A DNA stretch of 64,000 nt from Mycolicibacterium cosmeticum (GCA_016197365.1 JACPVS010000030.1:1-64000); one strand, 5' to 3'. Numbered from the stretch's first letter, positions 52,288 to 60,441 are shown. The notes: generated from the sequence alone by a model not told the origin. Made by a program: numbers and translations.

Positions 52288-53079
52288 ATGACGACTGTGG
52301 TGGCGGCACCGACAACGGCCGAGCGGATCCGCAGCGCCTGCACACGGGCCGGTGGCGCGATGCTCGCGGTCGAAGGACTGGAGCCGGCCGCAACCCCGGT
52401 GCACCATCTGCTCGCCGACGGTTCGTTCGCGATCACCATTCCCACCGACGGTCCGCTGGCCGGCGCGCTGGTCTCGGCCGGTGCGGGTGGCCTGCAGGCG
52501 GTCCTGGAAATGACGGACTATGCTCCGCTGCCGCTGCGCGAACCGGTCCGCTCCCTGGTGTGGATCCGCGGCAGGCTGTTCACCGTGCCCACCGGCGAGA
52601 TCCCCGGCCTACTGGACCTGATCGCCACCGATCACCCCAATCCCGCTCTGCTGCAGGTGAACACCGAAGGCACCCAGGGCGACGAGACGCCGTACGCCCT
52701 GGTGCGCCTGGAGATCGAATCCGTGGTGGTCGCCGACTCGACCGGCGCCGAATCTGTCGGTGTCGGCGCACTGCTGGAGGCCGTGCCCGACCCGTTCTGC
52801 GGCCTGGAGTCCGGGTGGCTGCGTCATCTGGAATCGGCGCACCGCGACGTCGTGGAACGGCTCTCGGCGAAACTGCCGATGGCGCTGCGCACCGGCCGGG
52901 TCCGGCCGCTGGGCCTGGACCGCTACGGCGTGCAGCTACGGGTCGAGGACGAGACCGGCGACCATGACGTCCGGCTGCCGTTCGCCAAGCCGGTCGACGA
53001 CGTCACCGGACTGAGCCAGGCGATCCGGGTGCTGATGGGCTGCCCCTTCCTCAACGGGCTGCGCGCGCGCCGGATCTGA
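52288..53079 (+). CDS. Iron-regulated DUF2470 protein (Rv3839 orthologue)
   Basis: This 263-residue protein probably has a split-barrel (haem- or flavin-binding) N-terminal region and a C-terminal DUF2470 domain; the segment HLESAHRDVVERLSAKL near residue 180 and GLDRYGVQLRVED fit that family, which includes haem-degradation-like proteins. There is no signal peptide. The upstream iron box indicates repression by iron-loaded IdeR, so a role in iron or haem acquisition is likely. The next gene follows after 22 bases. Confidence 0.78.
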   Translation: MTTVVAAPTTAERIRSACTRAGGAMLAVEGLEPAATPVHHLLADGSFAITIPTDGPLAGALVSAGAGGLQAVLEMTDYAPLPLREPVRSLVWIRGRLFTVPTGEIPGLLDLIATDHPNPALLQVNTEGTQGDETPYALVRLEIESVVVADSTGAESVGVGALLEAVPDPFCGLESGWLRHLESAHRDVVERLSAKLPMALRTGRVRPLGLDRYGVQLRVEDETGDHDVRLPFAKPVDDVTGLSQAIRVLMGCPFLNGLRARRI

Positions 53080-53101
53080 GCCCCACCCGACGGCGGCTAC
53101 C

Positions 53102-53878
53102 GTGTCTGCGGTGACCGCCGGACCGGACCAACCCACGGACATGCCGAAGCGCACCGTCCGCATCGAGATCCTCGTCGTCCTCGCGGTCACCTTCGGCCTG
53201 AGTGCCTACACGGCTCTGCTCGACCTCATCGAGGCCGTCCTGCTCGGCCTGTCCGGCCGCCACGTCGCCCTCAACCAGCGCCGCTCACCGTTCGACCTGA
53301 TCGACTTCGGCCTGAACATGGCCTCGGTTTTCCAGCTGCTCGCCTGGGGTGCGCTGGGCCTTTATCTGTTGTGGCGCAGCGGCTTCGGGCCCAGAAGCAT
53401 CGGGCTGGGCCGCATCCGCTGGCATCCCGACGTGACCGGCGGCCTGGCCCTGGCGGCGCTGATCGGGCTGCCCGGACTCGGGTTGTACGTCGCGGCACGG
53501 CTGTTGGGGCTGAGCGCCTCCGTCGAACCCGCCGAGCTGTACGACACGTGGTGGCGCATCCCGGTGCTGGTGGCCCTCGCCTTCGCCAACGGGTGGGCCG
53601 AAGAGATCATCGTGGTCGCGTTCCTGATCACCCGGCTGCGTCAGCTGCAGTTCAATCCGGCGGCGGTGCTGGCCCTGTCCGCGGTCCTGCGCGGCGCCTA
53701 CCACCTGTATCAGGGTTACAGCGCCGGGCTGGGCAATGTGGTCATGGGCCTGGTGTTCGGCTACGTCTGGATGCGTACGGGCCGGTTGTGGCCGTTGATC
53801 GTCGCGCACGGCCTGATCGACACCGTCGCCTTCGTCGGCTACTCCTTGGCCGCCGGCCACTTGAGCTGGCTCACCTGA
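53102..53878 (+). CDS. CPBP-family membrane protein
   Basis: This 258-residue membrane protein has about seven helices and the CPBP/Rce1-like motif region: WAEEIIVVAF (two Glu), RGAYHLYQG and HGLIDT. These are the metal-site blocks of intramembrane glutamic proteases. The usual Arg of the EExxxR block is replaced by Val, so catalysis is uncertain. The GTG at 53102 is used; the GTG at 53111 is equally possible. It may share the iron-controlled transcript of the gene before it. Confidence 0.78.
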   Translation: MSAVTAGPDQPTDMPKRTVRIEILVVLAVTFGLSAYTALLDLIEAVLLGLSGRHVALNQRRSPFDLIDFGLNMASVFQLLAWGALGLYLLWRSGFGPRSIGLGRIRWHPDVTGGLALAALIGLPGLGLYVAARLLGLSASVEPAELYDTWWRIPVLVALAFANGWAEEIIVVAFLITRLRQLQFNPAAVLALSAVLRGAYHLYQGYSAGLGNVVMGLVFGYVWMRTGRLWPLIVAHGLIDTVAFVGYSLAAGHLSWLT

Positions 53879-53909
53879 TTTCGCGGTCACTACCAGTACA
53901 TTCGCAGTT

Positions 53910-55148
53910 GTGAACGACTACCGGCCGCCTGGACCGGAGCCGCTGCCCCCGAGGCGGCGGCCACCGCAGCGGGAGCCGTCGCAAGTCATCCGGCGCGATC
54001 CCGGTCATCGGCCGCCGCCCTGGCCACCCAATCCGCCGACGCCGGCACCGCCGCCCACACCCCGGCGACCGGTTCCGCCTCCCGTCAATCGGCCGGCACC
54101 TCCGCCGCCCCCACCACGCCGCCCGCCACCACCGCCCCCACCGCGTCAGGCGGCTCCCCCCACTCCCGCCAAACCCCGTCGCCGCGGTCGTCTCCGCCGC
54201 GCGGTGGCGGTGTTCATGGTGTTACTGCTCACCGTGCTGGCCGCCGGCGCCGCGAGTGCGGTGTGGTTCGACACCACGCTGCACCGGATTCCTGCGCTCG
54301 CGAGCTACCCGGACCGGCCTGGCGCCGGCAAGGGCGTCACCTGGTTACTGGTCGGGTCCGACAGTCGTCAGAACCTCAGCCCGGAGCAGCAGGCCGCCCT
54401 CGCGACGGGCGGTGACATCGGCAACGGCAGAACCGACACCATCCTCTTGGTCCACATCGGGGGCCTGGGATCGGGTGCGCCGACGACGATGGTGTCGCTG
54501 CCCCGGGACTCTTACGTGGACATCCCCGGCCACGGCGAGGACAAGATCAACGCCGCGTTCGCCATCGGCGGCGCACCCCTGCTGACCCAGACCGTGGAGC
54601 AGGCCACCGGGCTGCGGCTGGACCATTACGCCGAGGTCGGCTTCGACGGTTTCGCTGAACTCGTCGACGCGGTCGGCGGGGTGACCATGTGTCCGGCCGA
54701 GCCGATCAGTGACCCGCTGGCCGGTATCGATCTCCCGGCCGGCTGCCAGGAACTCGACGGACGCAACGCGCTGGGTTTCGTCCGCTCCCGGGCCACGCCG
54801 CGGGCCGACCTGGACCGGATGCTCAACCAGCGCGCCTTCATGGCGGCCCTGCTGCACCGGGCCGCCAGCCCAGAGGTGCTGCTCAACCCACTGCGCTGGT
54901 ATCCGATGGTGCACGCCGCGGGTGGAGCGCTCGCCGTCGATCAGGGCGGGCACGTCTGGGATCTGGCCCGGCTGGGCTGGGCGCTGCACGGCGACACCGT
55001 GACCACGACGGTGCCCATCGGCGACTTCACCAGCAGCGACTCCGGCTCGGTGGTGGTGTGGGACAGCGAGGCGGCCGGTCGGCTGTTCGCCGCGCTGGCC
55101 GCCGACACCCCGGTGCCCGACGACGTCCTCAATACCGACGGGCCCTAG
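53910..55148 (+). CDS. LytR-CpsA-Psr (LCP) family ligase
   Basis: LCP enzymes attach arabinogalactan or other polymers to peptidoglycan on the outer face of the membrane. The 412-residue protein has an extreme Pro-rich cytoplasmic N-terminus (residues 5-87), one membrane helix (about 95-117) and the LCP domain: LLVGSDSR, DTILLVHI, SLPRDSYVDIPG with catalytic Arg, INAAFAIGG, and FVRSRATPRADLDRM. It is in the position of Rv3840, which I recall as a much shorter protein in M. tuberculosis. It may share the work of Lcp1 elsewhere in the genome. Confidence 0.88.
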   Translation: MNDYRPPGPEPLPPRRRPPQREPSQVIRRDPGHRPPPWPPNPPTPAPPPTPRRPVPPPVNRPAPPPPPPRRPPPPPPPRQAAPPTPAKPRRRGRLRRAVAVFMVLLLTVLAAGAASAVWFDTTLHRIPALASYPDRPGAGKGVTWLLVGSDSRQNLSPEQQAALATGGDIGNGRTDTILLVHIGGLGSGAPTTMVSLPRDSYVDIPGHGEDKINAAFAIGGAPLLTQTVEQATGLRLDHYAEVGFDGFAELVDAVGGVTMCPAEPISDPLAGIDLPAGCQELDGRNALGFVRSRATPRADLDRMLNQRAFMAALLHRAASPEVLLNPLRWYPMVHAAGGALAVDQGGHVWDLARLGWALHGDTVTTTVPIGDFTSSDSGSVVVWDSEAAGRLFAALAADTPVPDDVLNTDGP

Positions 55149-55185
55149 CTCCAGCAAACTTTTGCCGCATTCAAATGTTGGATGT

Positions 55186-55204
55186 AACTGGAGTCACTCC
55201 AGTT
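55186..55204. promoter_or_regulatory. Perfect palindrome upstream of bfrB
   Basis: AACTGGAG and CTCCAGTT form perfect 8-base arms with spacer TCA. It overlaps the IdeR-like box that follows by two bases. It does not match the iron-box consensus, so a different regulator or a degenerate second box is possible. Confidence 0.5.
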
Positions 55205-55221
55205 AGGAAACGCTAACCTGA
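55203..55221. promoter_or_regulatory. IdeR-like iron box before bfrB
   Basis: TTAGGAAACGCTAACCTGA matches the iron box at about 14 of 19 positions, best in its right half. It lies about 50 bases before the start. IdeR activates bfrB in M. tuberculosis from tandem upstream boxes, which agrees with this distance. Confidence 0.65.
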
Positions 55222-55273
55222 ATAAGGGTGACCTTGGCTGACAGGTGCTCTGACCTGCACTATTGTCTTGATC

Positions 55274-55819
55274 ATGAACGACGCGACCACACTCGACACG
55301 AAATTCAACACCCTCCTGCGTGAACAGATCCGCAGTGAGTTCACCGCGTCGCAGCAATACATCGCCATCGCCGTGTACTGCGATGGGACGGACCTGCCCC
55401 GGCTGGCCGCGCATTTCTACGCCCAGTCCGTGGAAGAGCGCAATCACGCCATGATGCTGGTGCAGTACCTGCTCGATCGCGACCTGGATGTCGAGATCCC
55501 TGGCATCGATTCGGTGCACAACACCTTCGACACCCCCGCCCAGGCCCTACGGCTGGCGCTGGAGCAGGAGCGCACCGTCACCGAGCAGATCACCCGGCTG
55601 GCCAGCGTGGCCCGCGAAGAGGGCGACTACCTGGGCGAGCAGTTCATGCAGTGGTTCCTCAAGGAGCAGGTGGAGGAGGTCGCCACCATCTCGTCGCTGG
55701 TCCGCATCGCGGAGCGCGCCGGCGCCAACCTGTTCCATCTGGAGGACTTCGTCGCCCGCGAACTCACCCGCGGCGCCACCGACCCGAGCGCTCCGAAAGC
55801 GGCGGGCGGCAACCTCTGA
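55274..55819 (+). CDS. bfrB: Ferritin BfrB
   Basis: BfrB oxidises Fe2+ and stores iron in a 24-subunit cage. The 181 residues form the four-helix ferritin fold with ferroxidase ligands: Glu in REQIRSEFTASQQY, the ExxH block SVEERNHAMMLV, and later Glu in QERTVTEQI and WFLKEQVEE. The C-terminal tail (GATDPSAPKAAGG) is typical of mycobacterial BfrB. The ATG at 55274 is chosen; a TTG two codons earlier is unlikely. Iron-dependent activation by IdeR is inferred from the upstream box. Confidence 0.95.
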   Translation: MNDATTLDTKFNTLLREQIRSEFTASQQYIAIAVYCDGTDLPRLAAHFYAQSVEERNHAMMLVQYLLDRDLDVEIPGIDSVHNTFDTPAQALRLALEQERTVTEQITRLASVAREEGDYLGEQFMQWFLKEQVEEVATISSLVRIAERAGANLFHLEDFVARELTRGATDPSAPKAAGGNL

Positions 55820-55820
55820 A

Positions 55821-56687
55821 CTAGTCCCGACCCGCCCCGGTCAGACCGTTCTGCAACCAGTCCTTGGTCCGGCCGGGGTGATTGGTGGCCACCCAGCCCA
55901 CCCCGACGTCACGGCAATACCGCACGTCCTCGTAGTGGTCGACGGTCCAGCAGTACAGCGCCCGGCCCTGAGCGGCCGCGCGGTCGACCAGCTCGGGGTG
56001 GTCCCGCAAGGTGGCGATGGACGGACCGACGGCGGTGGCCCCGACGGTGGTGGCCGCGCTACCGCCCAGATAGCGGGACGTCTCGCCCAGTAGCACCGTC
56101 GGCAGCATCGGCGCGGCACGCCGCACCCGCCACACCGCCGCGGCGGAGAACGACATGACCACCGCGCGGGCCAGATCCGCCGACGGCGGCGCGGCGATCC
56201 CGTACCGGTGCAGCAGGGCCAGCACTTTGCTCTCGACGAGCGCGCCGTAGCGCACGGGGTGCTTGGTCTCGATGAAGATCTTCACCGGCCGCTTCGAGTC
56301 CAGCACCAGCGTGATCAACGAGTCCAGCGTCAACAACCCGGTGTCACCGGTGGCGCCGCTCTCGCGCCAGCCCGCGTGCCAGGAGCCATAGTCCAGTTCC
56401 CGAAGCTGAGCCAGCGTCATCTCGCTGACCAGACCGGTTCCGTCGGAGGTGCGGTCCACCCGGCGGTCGTGCACACACACCAGGTGGCCGTCCCTGCTGA
56501 GCCGGACATCGCACTCGACGCCGTCGGCCCCTTCCTGCAACGCCAACTCGTAGGCGGCCAGCGTGTGCTCCGGACGTTCGGCCGACGCGCCGCGGTGGGC
56601 GACGACGAAGGGGTCACGTACGGCTGAGGATTCCGATGTCGGTTCCGATCCGGCTGGCCCTGTGGCGCCGGCCTCGCCCGCGGTCAT
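55821..56687 (-). CDS. glpQ1: Glycerophosphodiester phosphodiesterase GlpQ1
   Basis: GlpQ1 hydrolyses glycerophosphodiesters to glycerol-3-phosphate and alcohols. The 288-residue TIM-barrel protein has the catalytic VAHRGASAERPEHTLAAY block, metal ligands in ECDVRLSRDGHLVCVHD, and ETKHP later. There is no obvious signal peptide, so it is probably cytoplasmic. The ATG at 56687 lies 4 bases after the upstream DUF4328 stop. The stop meets the convergent bfrB stop with one base between. Confidence 0.9.
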   Translation of the reverse strand: MTAGEAGATGPAGSEPTSESSAVRDPFVVAHRGASAERPEHTLAAYELALQEGADGVECDVRLSRDGHLVCVHDRRVDRTSDGTGLVSEMTLAQLRELDYGSWHAGWRESGATGDTGLLTLDSLITLVLDSKRPVKIFIETKHPVRYGALVESKVLALLHRYGIAAPPSADLARAVVMSFSAAAVWRVRRAAPMLPTVLLGETSRYLGGSAATTVGATAVGPSIATLRDHPELVDRAAAQGRALYCWTVDHYEDVRYCRDVGVGWVATNHPGRTKDWLQNGLTGAGRD

Positions 56688-56691
56688 ATGG

Positions 56692-57747
56692 CTATGCTGC
56701 CGGGTTTTGGTCTTCGGTCTCAACCGCTGGAGCGGATTCGCCCGAATGTTCACCGGATTCCGCGCCGGCGCCCGTGGCGACCATCACCCAGCGCTTGACC
56801 GGGCGGTCGACCGGGCGGCGTTCGAAGCCCTGGAACACCTGCAGCGCCAGCACGACGGTGGCCAGCGCCAGCAGGTACGCGATGGTCGTGGCCACGGTGT
56901 TGTTCGCGATGCCCTGGGCGTCGCTGACGAAACTGGTCGCGATCGACAACACCGACACGGCGGTGCTGAAGATCCAGGTGATCCACCATGCGGTGATCCG
57001 CAGGCCGGTACGCCCCTCGGCGCGGGCCAATTCGATCAGGTACACCGGCGCCCAGAAGAGGTTGACCAGCGGAACCAGGCACCCCGCCCACAGCTGCCAT
57101 TTCGACCGCGGGTCGTCGCGGTCATTGTGGGCGAACACCGCGGCACGGCGCGCGATCAGCCAGTTGGTCAGCACCACCGCCGTGACGACCACCGCGAACA
57201 GCGCGAGCACGCTGGCGACCACGCCGCCCCAGGTGACCACCGCAGCGAGGGCGGGGTTGAGCAGCACGGTCCGGTTGATCAGCAGCAGGGCGTAGCGCAC
57301 GACGTGCATCAGGGCGGCGAAGCCGAGGAACGCCATCGTGGCGACCAAGGTGACCCGGACCATCGTGGCCGACGGGCCGCCACGCGTCTCGGATTCGACA
57401 GCCGCGCCGTCGGTGAGTTGGCCGGCCGGTCCGTACAGACTCCACCGCGGGACGCTTGCGTAGCGCGGGGTGGGCCCCAGCGGACGACGCTGGTGCCGCG
57501 GCGGCGGCGCCGCGCCGGGACGCACCGCGATCCACTTGAAGCCCTGCGGGAGCGGCCCGGGTTGCGGCCGGTTCGGGGCGCCGGCCGGCGGGCTCCAGCG
57601 CGGATCCTGGTTACCGGGCTGTGGCGGCTGCGGCGCTGACGGCAGCACGCCGGGCGCCAGCAGGGTGCCTCGGCATCGCGGGCACCAGGCCCGCTGACGG
57701 TCGCGGACGTTCCACCGCGTCCCACACTGGGCGCAGACCTGAATCAC
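56692..57747 (-). CDS. DUF4328 membrane protein with N-terminal zinc ribbon (Rv3843c-like)
   Basis: This 351-residue protein begins with a small zinc ribbon (CAQCG and CPRCRG), followed by a Pro/Arg-rich linker and five or six membrane helices between about residues 128 and 310. The late DUF4328-like block is KWQLWAGCLVPLVNLFWAP and ITAWWITWIFSTAVSV. Function is unknown. It lies upstream of glpQ1 with 4 bases between, so they form an operon, and downstream of a rhodanese gene by 21 bases. Confidence 0.75.
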   Translation of the reverse strand: MIQVCAQCGTRWNVRDRQRAWCPRCRGTLLAPGVLPSAPQPPQPGNQDPRWSPPAGAPNRPQPGPLPQGFKWIAVRPGAAPPPRHQRRPLGPTPRYASVPRWSLYGPAGQLTDGAAVESETRGGPSATMVRVTLVATMAFLGFAALMHVVRYALLLINRTVLLNPALAAVVTWGGVVASVLALFAVVVTAVVLTNWLIARRAAVFAHNDRDDPRSKWQLWAGCLVPLVNLFWAPVYLIELARAEGRTGLRITAWWITWIFSTAVSVLSIATSFVSDAQGIANNTVATTIAYLLALATVVLALQVFQGFERRPVDRPVKRWVMVATGAGAESGEHSGESAPAVETEDQNPAA

Positions 57748-57768
57748 GCCGACCAGCCTACGGCCCGC

Positions 57769-58110
57769 TCAGACCGTTCCGGCGGAGCCGCCGTCGGTGG
57801 TGACCGGACGTCCGGCCTGCGTCCACGCCAGCATCCCGCCGGTCACGTTGGTGGGTTCGAACCCGTTCCTGGCCAGGTACTGGGCGACACGCAGGGACCG
57901 CCCGCCGGCGTGGCAGACGACGTAGAGCTTCGCGTCGCGGTCGATCTCGTCGATTCGGGCAGGCACATCGCCCATCGGGATGTGCTGCGCACCGGCGGCG
58001 TGACCCCGCTGCCATTCGTCGTCCTCGCGGACATCCAGGAAAACCACGGTTTCGTCGAACGCGACCGGAACGTCGTTCATGTCGGCGTGGAGCACCTCAA
58101 TCTCGGACAT
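57769..58110 (-). CDS. Single-domain rhodanese sulfurtransferase
   Basis: This 113-residue rhodanese domain has the catalytic loop VVCHAGGRSLR with the active-site Cys, and the CH2-like start VVFLDVREDDEWQRGHAAGA with HIP. It probably moves sulfane sulfur; partner unknown. The ATG at 58110 is preferred over an in-frame GTG two codons upstream because it begins the domain. It heads the minus-strand run rhodanese-DUF4328-glpQ1. Confidence 0.87.
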   Translation of the reverse strand: MSEIEVLHADMNDVPVAFDETVVFLDVREDDEWQRGHAAGAQHIPMGDVPARIDEIDRDAKLYVVCHAGGRSLRVAQYLARNGFEPTNVTGGMLAWTQAGRPVTTDGGSAGTV

Positions 58111-58193
58111 GAGCACCCATTCTGTCCTGCCCGCCGGACAGCGCAAGACTTCGGGTCATGCCGGCATGCGTCGCCGCCCCAGCAATGAATGAG

Positions 58194-58283
58194 CTATCCA
58201 CAGTTTCCACAGGTCCATCCACAGGCACCGAGTGCCATAGAACCCCTCGCATGCGTGCGAATCCCTGGATCGGCTGTGGATAA
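58194..58283. promoter_or_regulatory. Cluster of DnaA-box-like motifs in the rhodanese-sodA gap
   Basis: CTATCCACA (58194), GTTTCCACA (58203) and CCATCCACA (58215) stand in the same orientation; TGTGGATAA (58275), a perfect box in the opposite orientation, follows. The gap 58111-58532 has no gene I can support. Whether DnaA binds is unknown; there is no dnaA, dnaN or rpmH in the window, so this is not the usual oriC. Confidence 0.45.
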
Positions 58284-58480
58284 CCTGAGCCCCGAATCGC
58301 CCCGTGATCAACAAGTCCGGACACCGTCGAGCGAAAAAGCTCGCCCGGCTAACTTTCACGCACGGTCAATTTTGCCGAGTTCGGCTCAGCATGATTGTTC
58401 CCATCGGGGCACAATCTCAAACGCGGAGGCCGATTTCATCTGCGGCTGATCAGGGTTTATGATCACCGTCACAACAGCCG

Positions 58481-58496
58481 TGTGACAGATCTCACT
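58481..58496. promoter_or_regulatory. Candidate CRP site before a small membrane-protein gene
   Basis: TGTGACAGATCTCACT matches TGTGA-N6-TCACA except for the last base. It lies 37 bases before the small gene at 58533. The regulator is inferred. Confidence 0.4.
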
Positions 58497-58532
58497 GGGG
58501 GATGTATCGATCGTGCAGGTCAGGAGCTTCTG

Positions 58533-58688
58533 ATGGCAGCGCACCCACTGGGTCCCGGATCAGCTGTGCCCCCGTCCGATTGGCAGGGCCCGTCGCGGAT
58601 GTACGGCAACCAGGCCATGGCATGCCTGCGCGCCGGCGTGATCGCCCTGGTACTCCTCGCCGTTCTCGCACTCATCGTCCTGACCTGA
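58533..58688 (+). CDS. Small membrane protein upstream of sodA
   Basis: This 51-residue protein has a short polar start (MAAHPLGPGSAVPPSDWQG) and one C-terminal membrane helix (residues 33-50, LRAGVIALVLLAVLALIVLT-like). AGGAG lies about 7 bases before the ATG, which is the main support. A candidate CRP site stands upstream. Function is unknown; it may be a membrane peptide of a stress response, since sodA follows after 168 bases. Confidence 0.5.
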   Translation: MAAHPLGPGSAVPPSDWQGPSRMYGNQAMACLRAGVIALVLLAVLALIVLT

Positions 58689-58856
58689 GCCGGGCCGGTT
58701 TTATTCCCCGTGCGCAGTAACGGGGCTCGTCCTTGCGGTGCCAGCCGTCATGAGGCAAGGATGGAGTCGAGCTTGTTGTCGAGATATGCCCGCCATGTCC
58801 GACGCCGAACTCCACCGCTGATCCCATGCGGATCAAAATGACTAGGAAGGAAGCCA

Positions 58857-59480
58857 GTGGCTGAATACACCCTCCCGGAGCTTGATTACGACTACAGCGC
58901 CCTGGAACCCCACATTTCCGGACAGATCAACGAGATCCACCACAGCAAGCATCACGCGACCTACGTCAAGGGTCTGAACGACGCGCTGTCCAAGCTCGAG
59001 GAAGCCCGCGCCAAGGACGACCAGTCCGCCATCTTCCTGAACGAGAAGAACCTCGCGTTCCACCTCGGCGGTCACGTCAACCACAGCATCTGGTGGAAGA
59101 ACCTGTCCCCCAACGGTGGCGACAAGCCCACCGGCGAACTGGCCCAGGCGATCGATGACCAGTTCGGGTCGTTCGACAAGTTCCGCGCACAGTTCACCGC
59201 GGCCGCCAACGGTCTGCAGGGCTCGGGCTGGGCGGTGCTCGGCTACGACAGCCTGGGCGACCGTCTGCTGACCTTCCAGCTGTACGACCAGCAGGCCAAC
59301 GTGCCGCTGGGCATCATCCCGCTGTTGCAGGTCGACATGTGGGAGCACGCGTACTACCTGCAGTACAAGAACGTGAAGGCCGACTACGTCACCGCGTTCT
59401 GGAACGTCGTCAATTGGGCCGACGTGCAGGACCGGTTCGCCAAGGCGACCTCCAAGACCGGTGGTCTCATCTTCGGCTGA
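58857..59480 (+). CDS. sodA: Superoxide dismutase SodA (Mn type expected)
   Basis: SodA dismutates superoxide. The 207-residue Fe/Mn-family enzyme has metal ligands His28 or its neighbour in HHSKHH, His76 in GHVNHSIWW, and Asp and His in DMWEHAYYLQY. Residue 145 is Gln (YDQQANVPLG) where the M. tuberculosis iron enzyme has His145; Gln here is the Mn-type state, as in M. smegmatis. The GTG start has AGGAAGGA about 6 bases upstream. A strong terminator follows. There is no classical signal; export in mycobacteria is atypical. Confidence 0.96.
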   Translation: MAEYTLPELDYDYSALEPHISGQINEIHHSKHHATYVKGLNDALSKLEEARAKDDQSAIFLNEKNLAFHLGGHVNHSIWWKNLSPNGGDKPTGELAQAIDDQFGSFDKFRAQFTAAANGLQGSGWAVLGYDSLGDRLLTFQLYDQQANVPLGIIPLLQVDMWEHAYYLQYKNVKADYVTAFWNVVNWADVQDRFAKATSKTGGLIFG

Positions 59481-59497
59481 GCCCCGACGTATACGCC

Positions 59498-59532
59498 AAA
59501 GGGCCCCGCACGCAGAGCGTGCGGGGCCCTTT
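59498..59532 (+). terminator. Strong intrinsic terminator after sodA
   Basis: AAAGGGCCCCGCACGC and GCGTGCGGGGCCCTTT form a perfect 16-base stem around AGA, 18 bases after the sodA stop. The stem itself ends with TTT, so it works in both directions. Confidence 0.92.
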
Positions 59533-59655
59533 GCGTGACATAACGGTTCGTGCCTAGCACTCGTGTCCTCTTGCGTGCTAACCACTTCCTGCCGCATTCT
59601 GGGCGGATCGACCCACAGCAGTGTCGCCAGCGATCAAGCACTGTCGGGAGGCCAG

Positions 59656-60189
59656 ATGGATACCGGACCCCAACGGGCGGTGGAGATCGCCCCGTTCCAC
59701 ACGGGCGGTGCACTCAAAGGGTTTGTGGTGTCCGGCCGTTGGCCAGATTCGACCAAGGAGTGGGCCCAGCTGTTGATCGTGGCGGTCCGCGTCGCCTCGC
59801 TGCCCGGATTGCTCTCCACCACAACGATTTTCGGCGTCCGTGAGGAGCTACCCGACCAACCCGCACCGGGCACCGTCGGACTCGTGTTGGCCGAGGGCAC
59901 CGTGGTCGGCGAATCTGCGGTTCCCCCCGGGTTTTTCGCCGACCGCCAACCGCCGGCGCTGCTGATGCTGCATCCGCCGTCGGAGACCACCCCGTCGCTG
60001 CCCGAATGTAGCGGCGCCGCCTCGGGCTGCGTGCTGTTGCCGGGCCTGCCGCACCTCGGCCTGGAGCACCGTGCCGCGTGGGTGGAGGCCGAGTCCGACG
60101 GGACCATCACCTCGATGGTCAGCCGCGTCGGAGTGGACCCGATCAGCCACCCGGATACCGCGATTCTGGCGATGTTACTTGCCGCATAA
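59656..60189 (+). CDS. Conserved mycobacterial protein (Rv3847 orthologue)
   Basis: This 177-residue protein has no domain I recognise; its length equals Rv3847 as I remember it. It is probably cytoplasmic, with a beta-rich sequence, no membrane helix, and Cys residues in LPECSGAASGCVLL. GGGAGG about 5 bases before the ATG at 59656 sets the start. It lies between the sodA terminator and the riboswitch-controlled transporter, so it has its own promoter in 59533-59655. Confidence 0.8.
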   Translation: MDTGPQRAVEIAPFHTGGALKGFVVSGRWPDSTKEWAQLLIVAVRVASLPGLLSTTTIFGVREELPDQPAPGTVGLVLAEGTVVGESAVPPGFFADRQPPALLMLHPPSETTPSLPECSGAASGCVLLPGLPHLGLEHRAAWVEAESDGTITSMVSRVGVDPISHPDTAILAMLLAA

Positions 60190-60284
60190 GGCTTTTCGCC
60201 TAGCGTCGTAAGAAAGTACGGGCTCCCGAAATCGGCTCGTGCGGTGGCGCCTCCCTGATGCAGCGGCTATCGTCGATGCATCAG

Positions 60285-60379
60285 CGAAGGGGAGTAGCCC
60301 CCAATCGTCGTGTCGACATACTGGCGAAAGCCCGGCCGGCGAACCGCACCTCTTGTAGGCGTGGTGGGCGAGACCTTCG
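60285..60379 (+). ncRNA. yybP-ykoY Mn2+-sensing riboswitch
   Basis: The conserved GGGGAGTAGC (60289-60298) follows the 5' stem CGAAGG (60285-60290), which pairs with CCTTCG (60374-60379) right after GCGAGA. These are the defining parts of the Mn2+ riboswitch (L1 and L3 loops). A long hairpin (60387-60419) and then AAAGG at 60429 follow, before the GDT1-type transporter gene at 60442. A preceding hairpin has arms 60255-60262 and 60277-60284. Element class is recognised from the consensus; ligand response is inferred. Confidence 0.85.
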
Positions 60380-60386
60380 ACCGAAT

Positions 60387-60419
60387 GCCCGTGGGACCGC
60401 CAGCATGTGGTCCCCGGGC
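60387..60419 (+). promoter_or_regulatory. Hairpin between riboswitch aptamer and start (expression platform candidate)
   Basis: GCCCGTGGGACC pairs with GGTCCCCGGGC around a 10-base loop with one bulge. It lies between the aptamer and the ribosome site AAAGG (60429-60433). It may switch with aptamer pairing to control the transporter; there is no U-run after it. Confidence 0.5.
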
Positions 60420-60441
60420 ACCGTGTCGAAAGGTCGTCATC

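Noticed and set aside
55186..55204. Palindrome read as a first IdeR box
   Set aside because: It lacks the TTAGG and GCTAACC half-site pattern, so it was kept as a separate unknown site.
58189..58449. 86-codon open frame in the rhodanese-sodA gap
   Set aside because: No ribosome site, and it spans the DnaA-like box cluster; composition is not gene-like.
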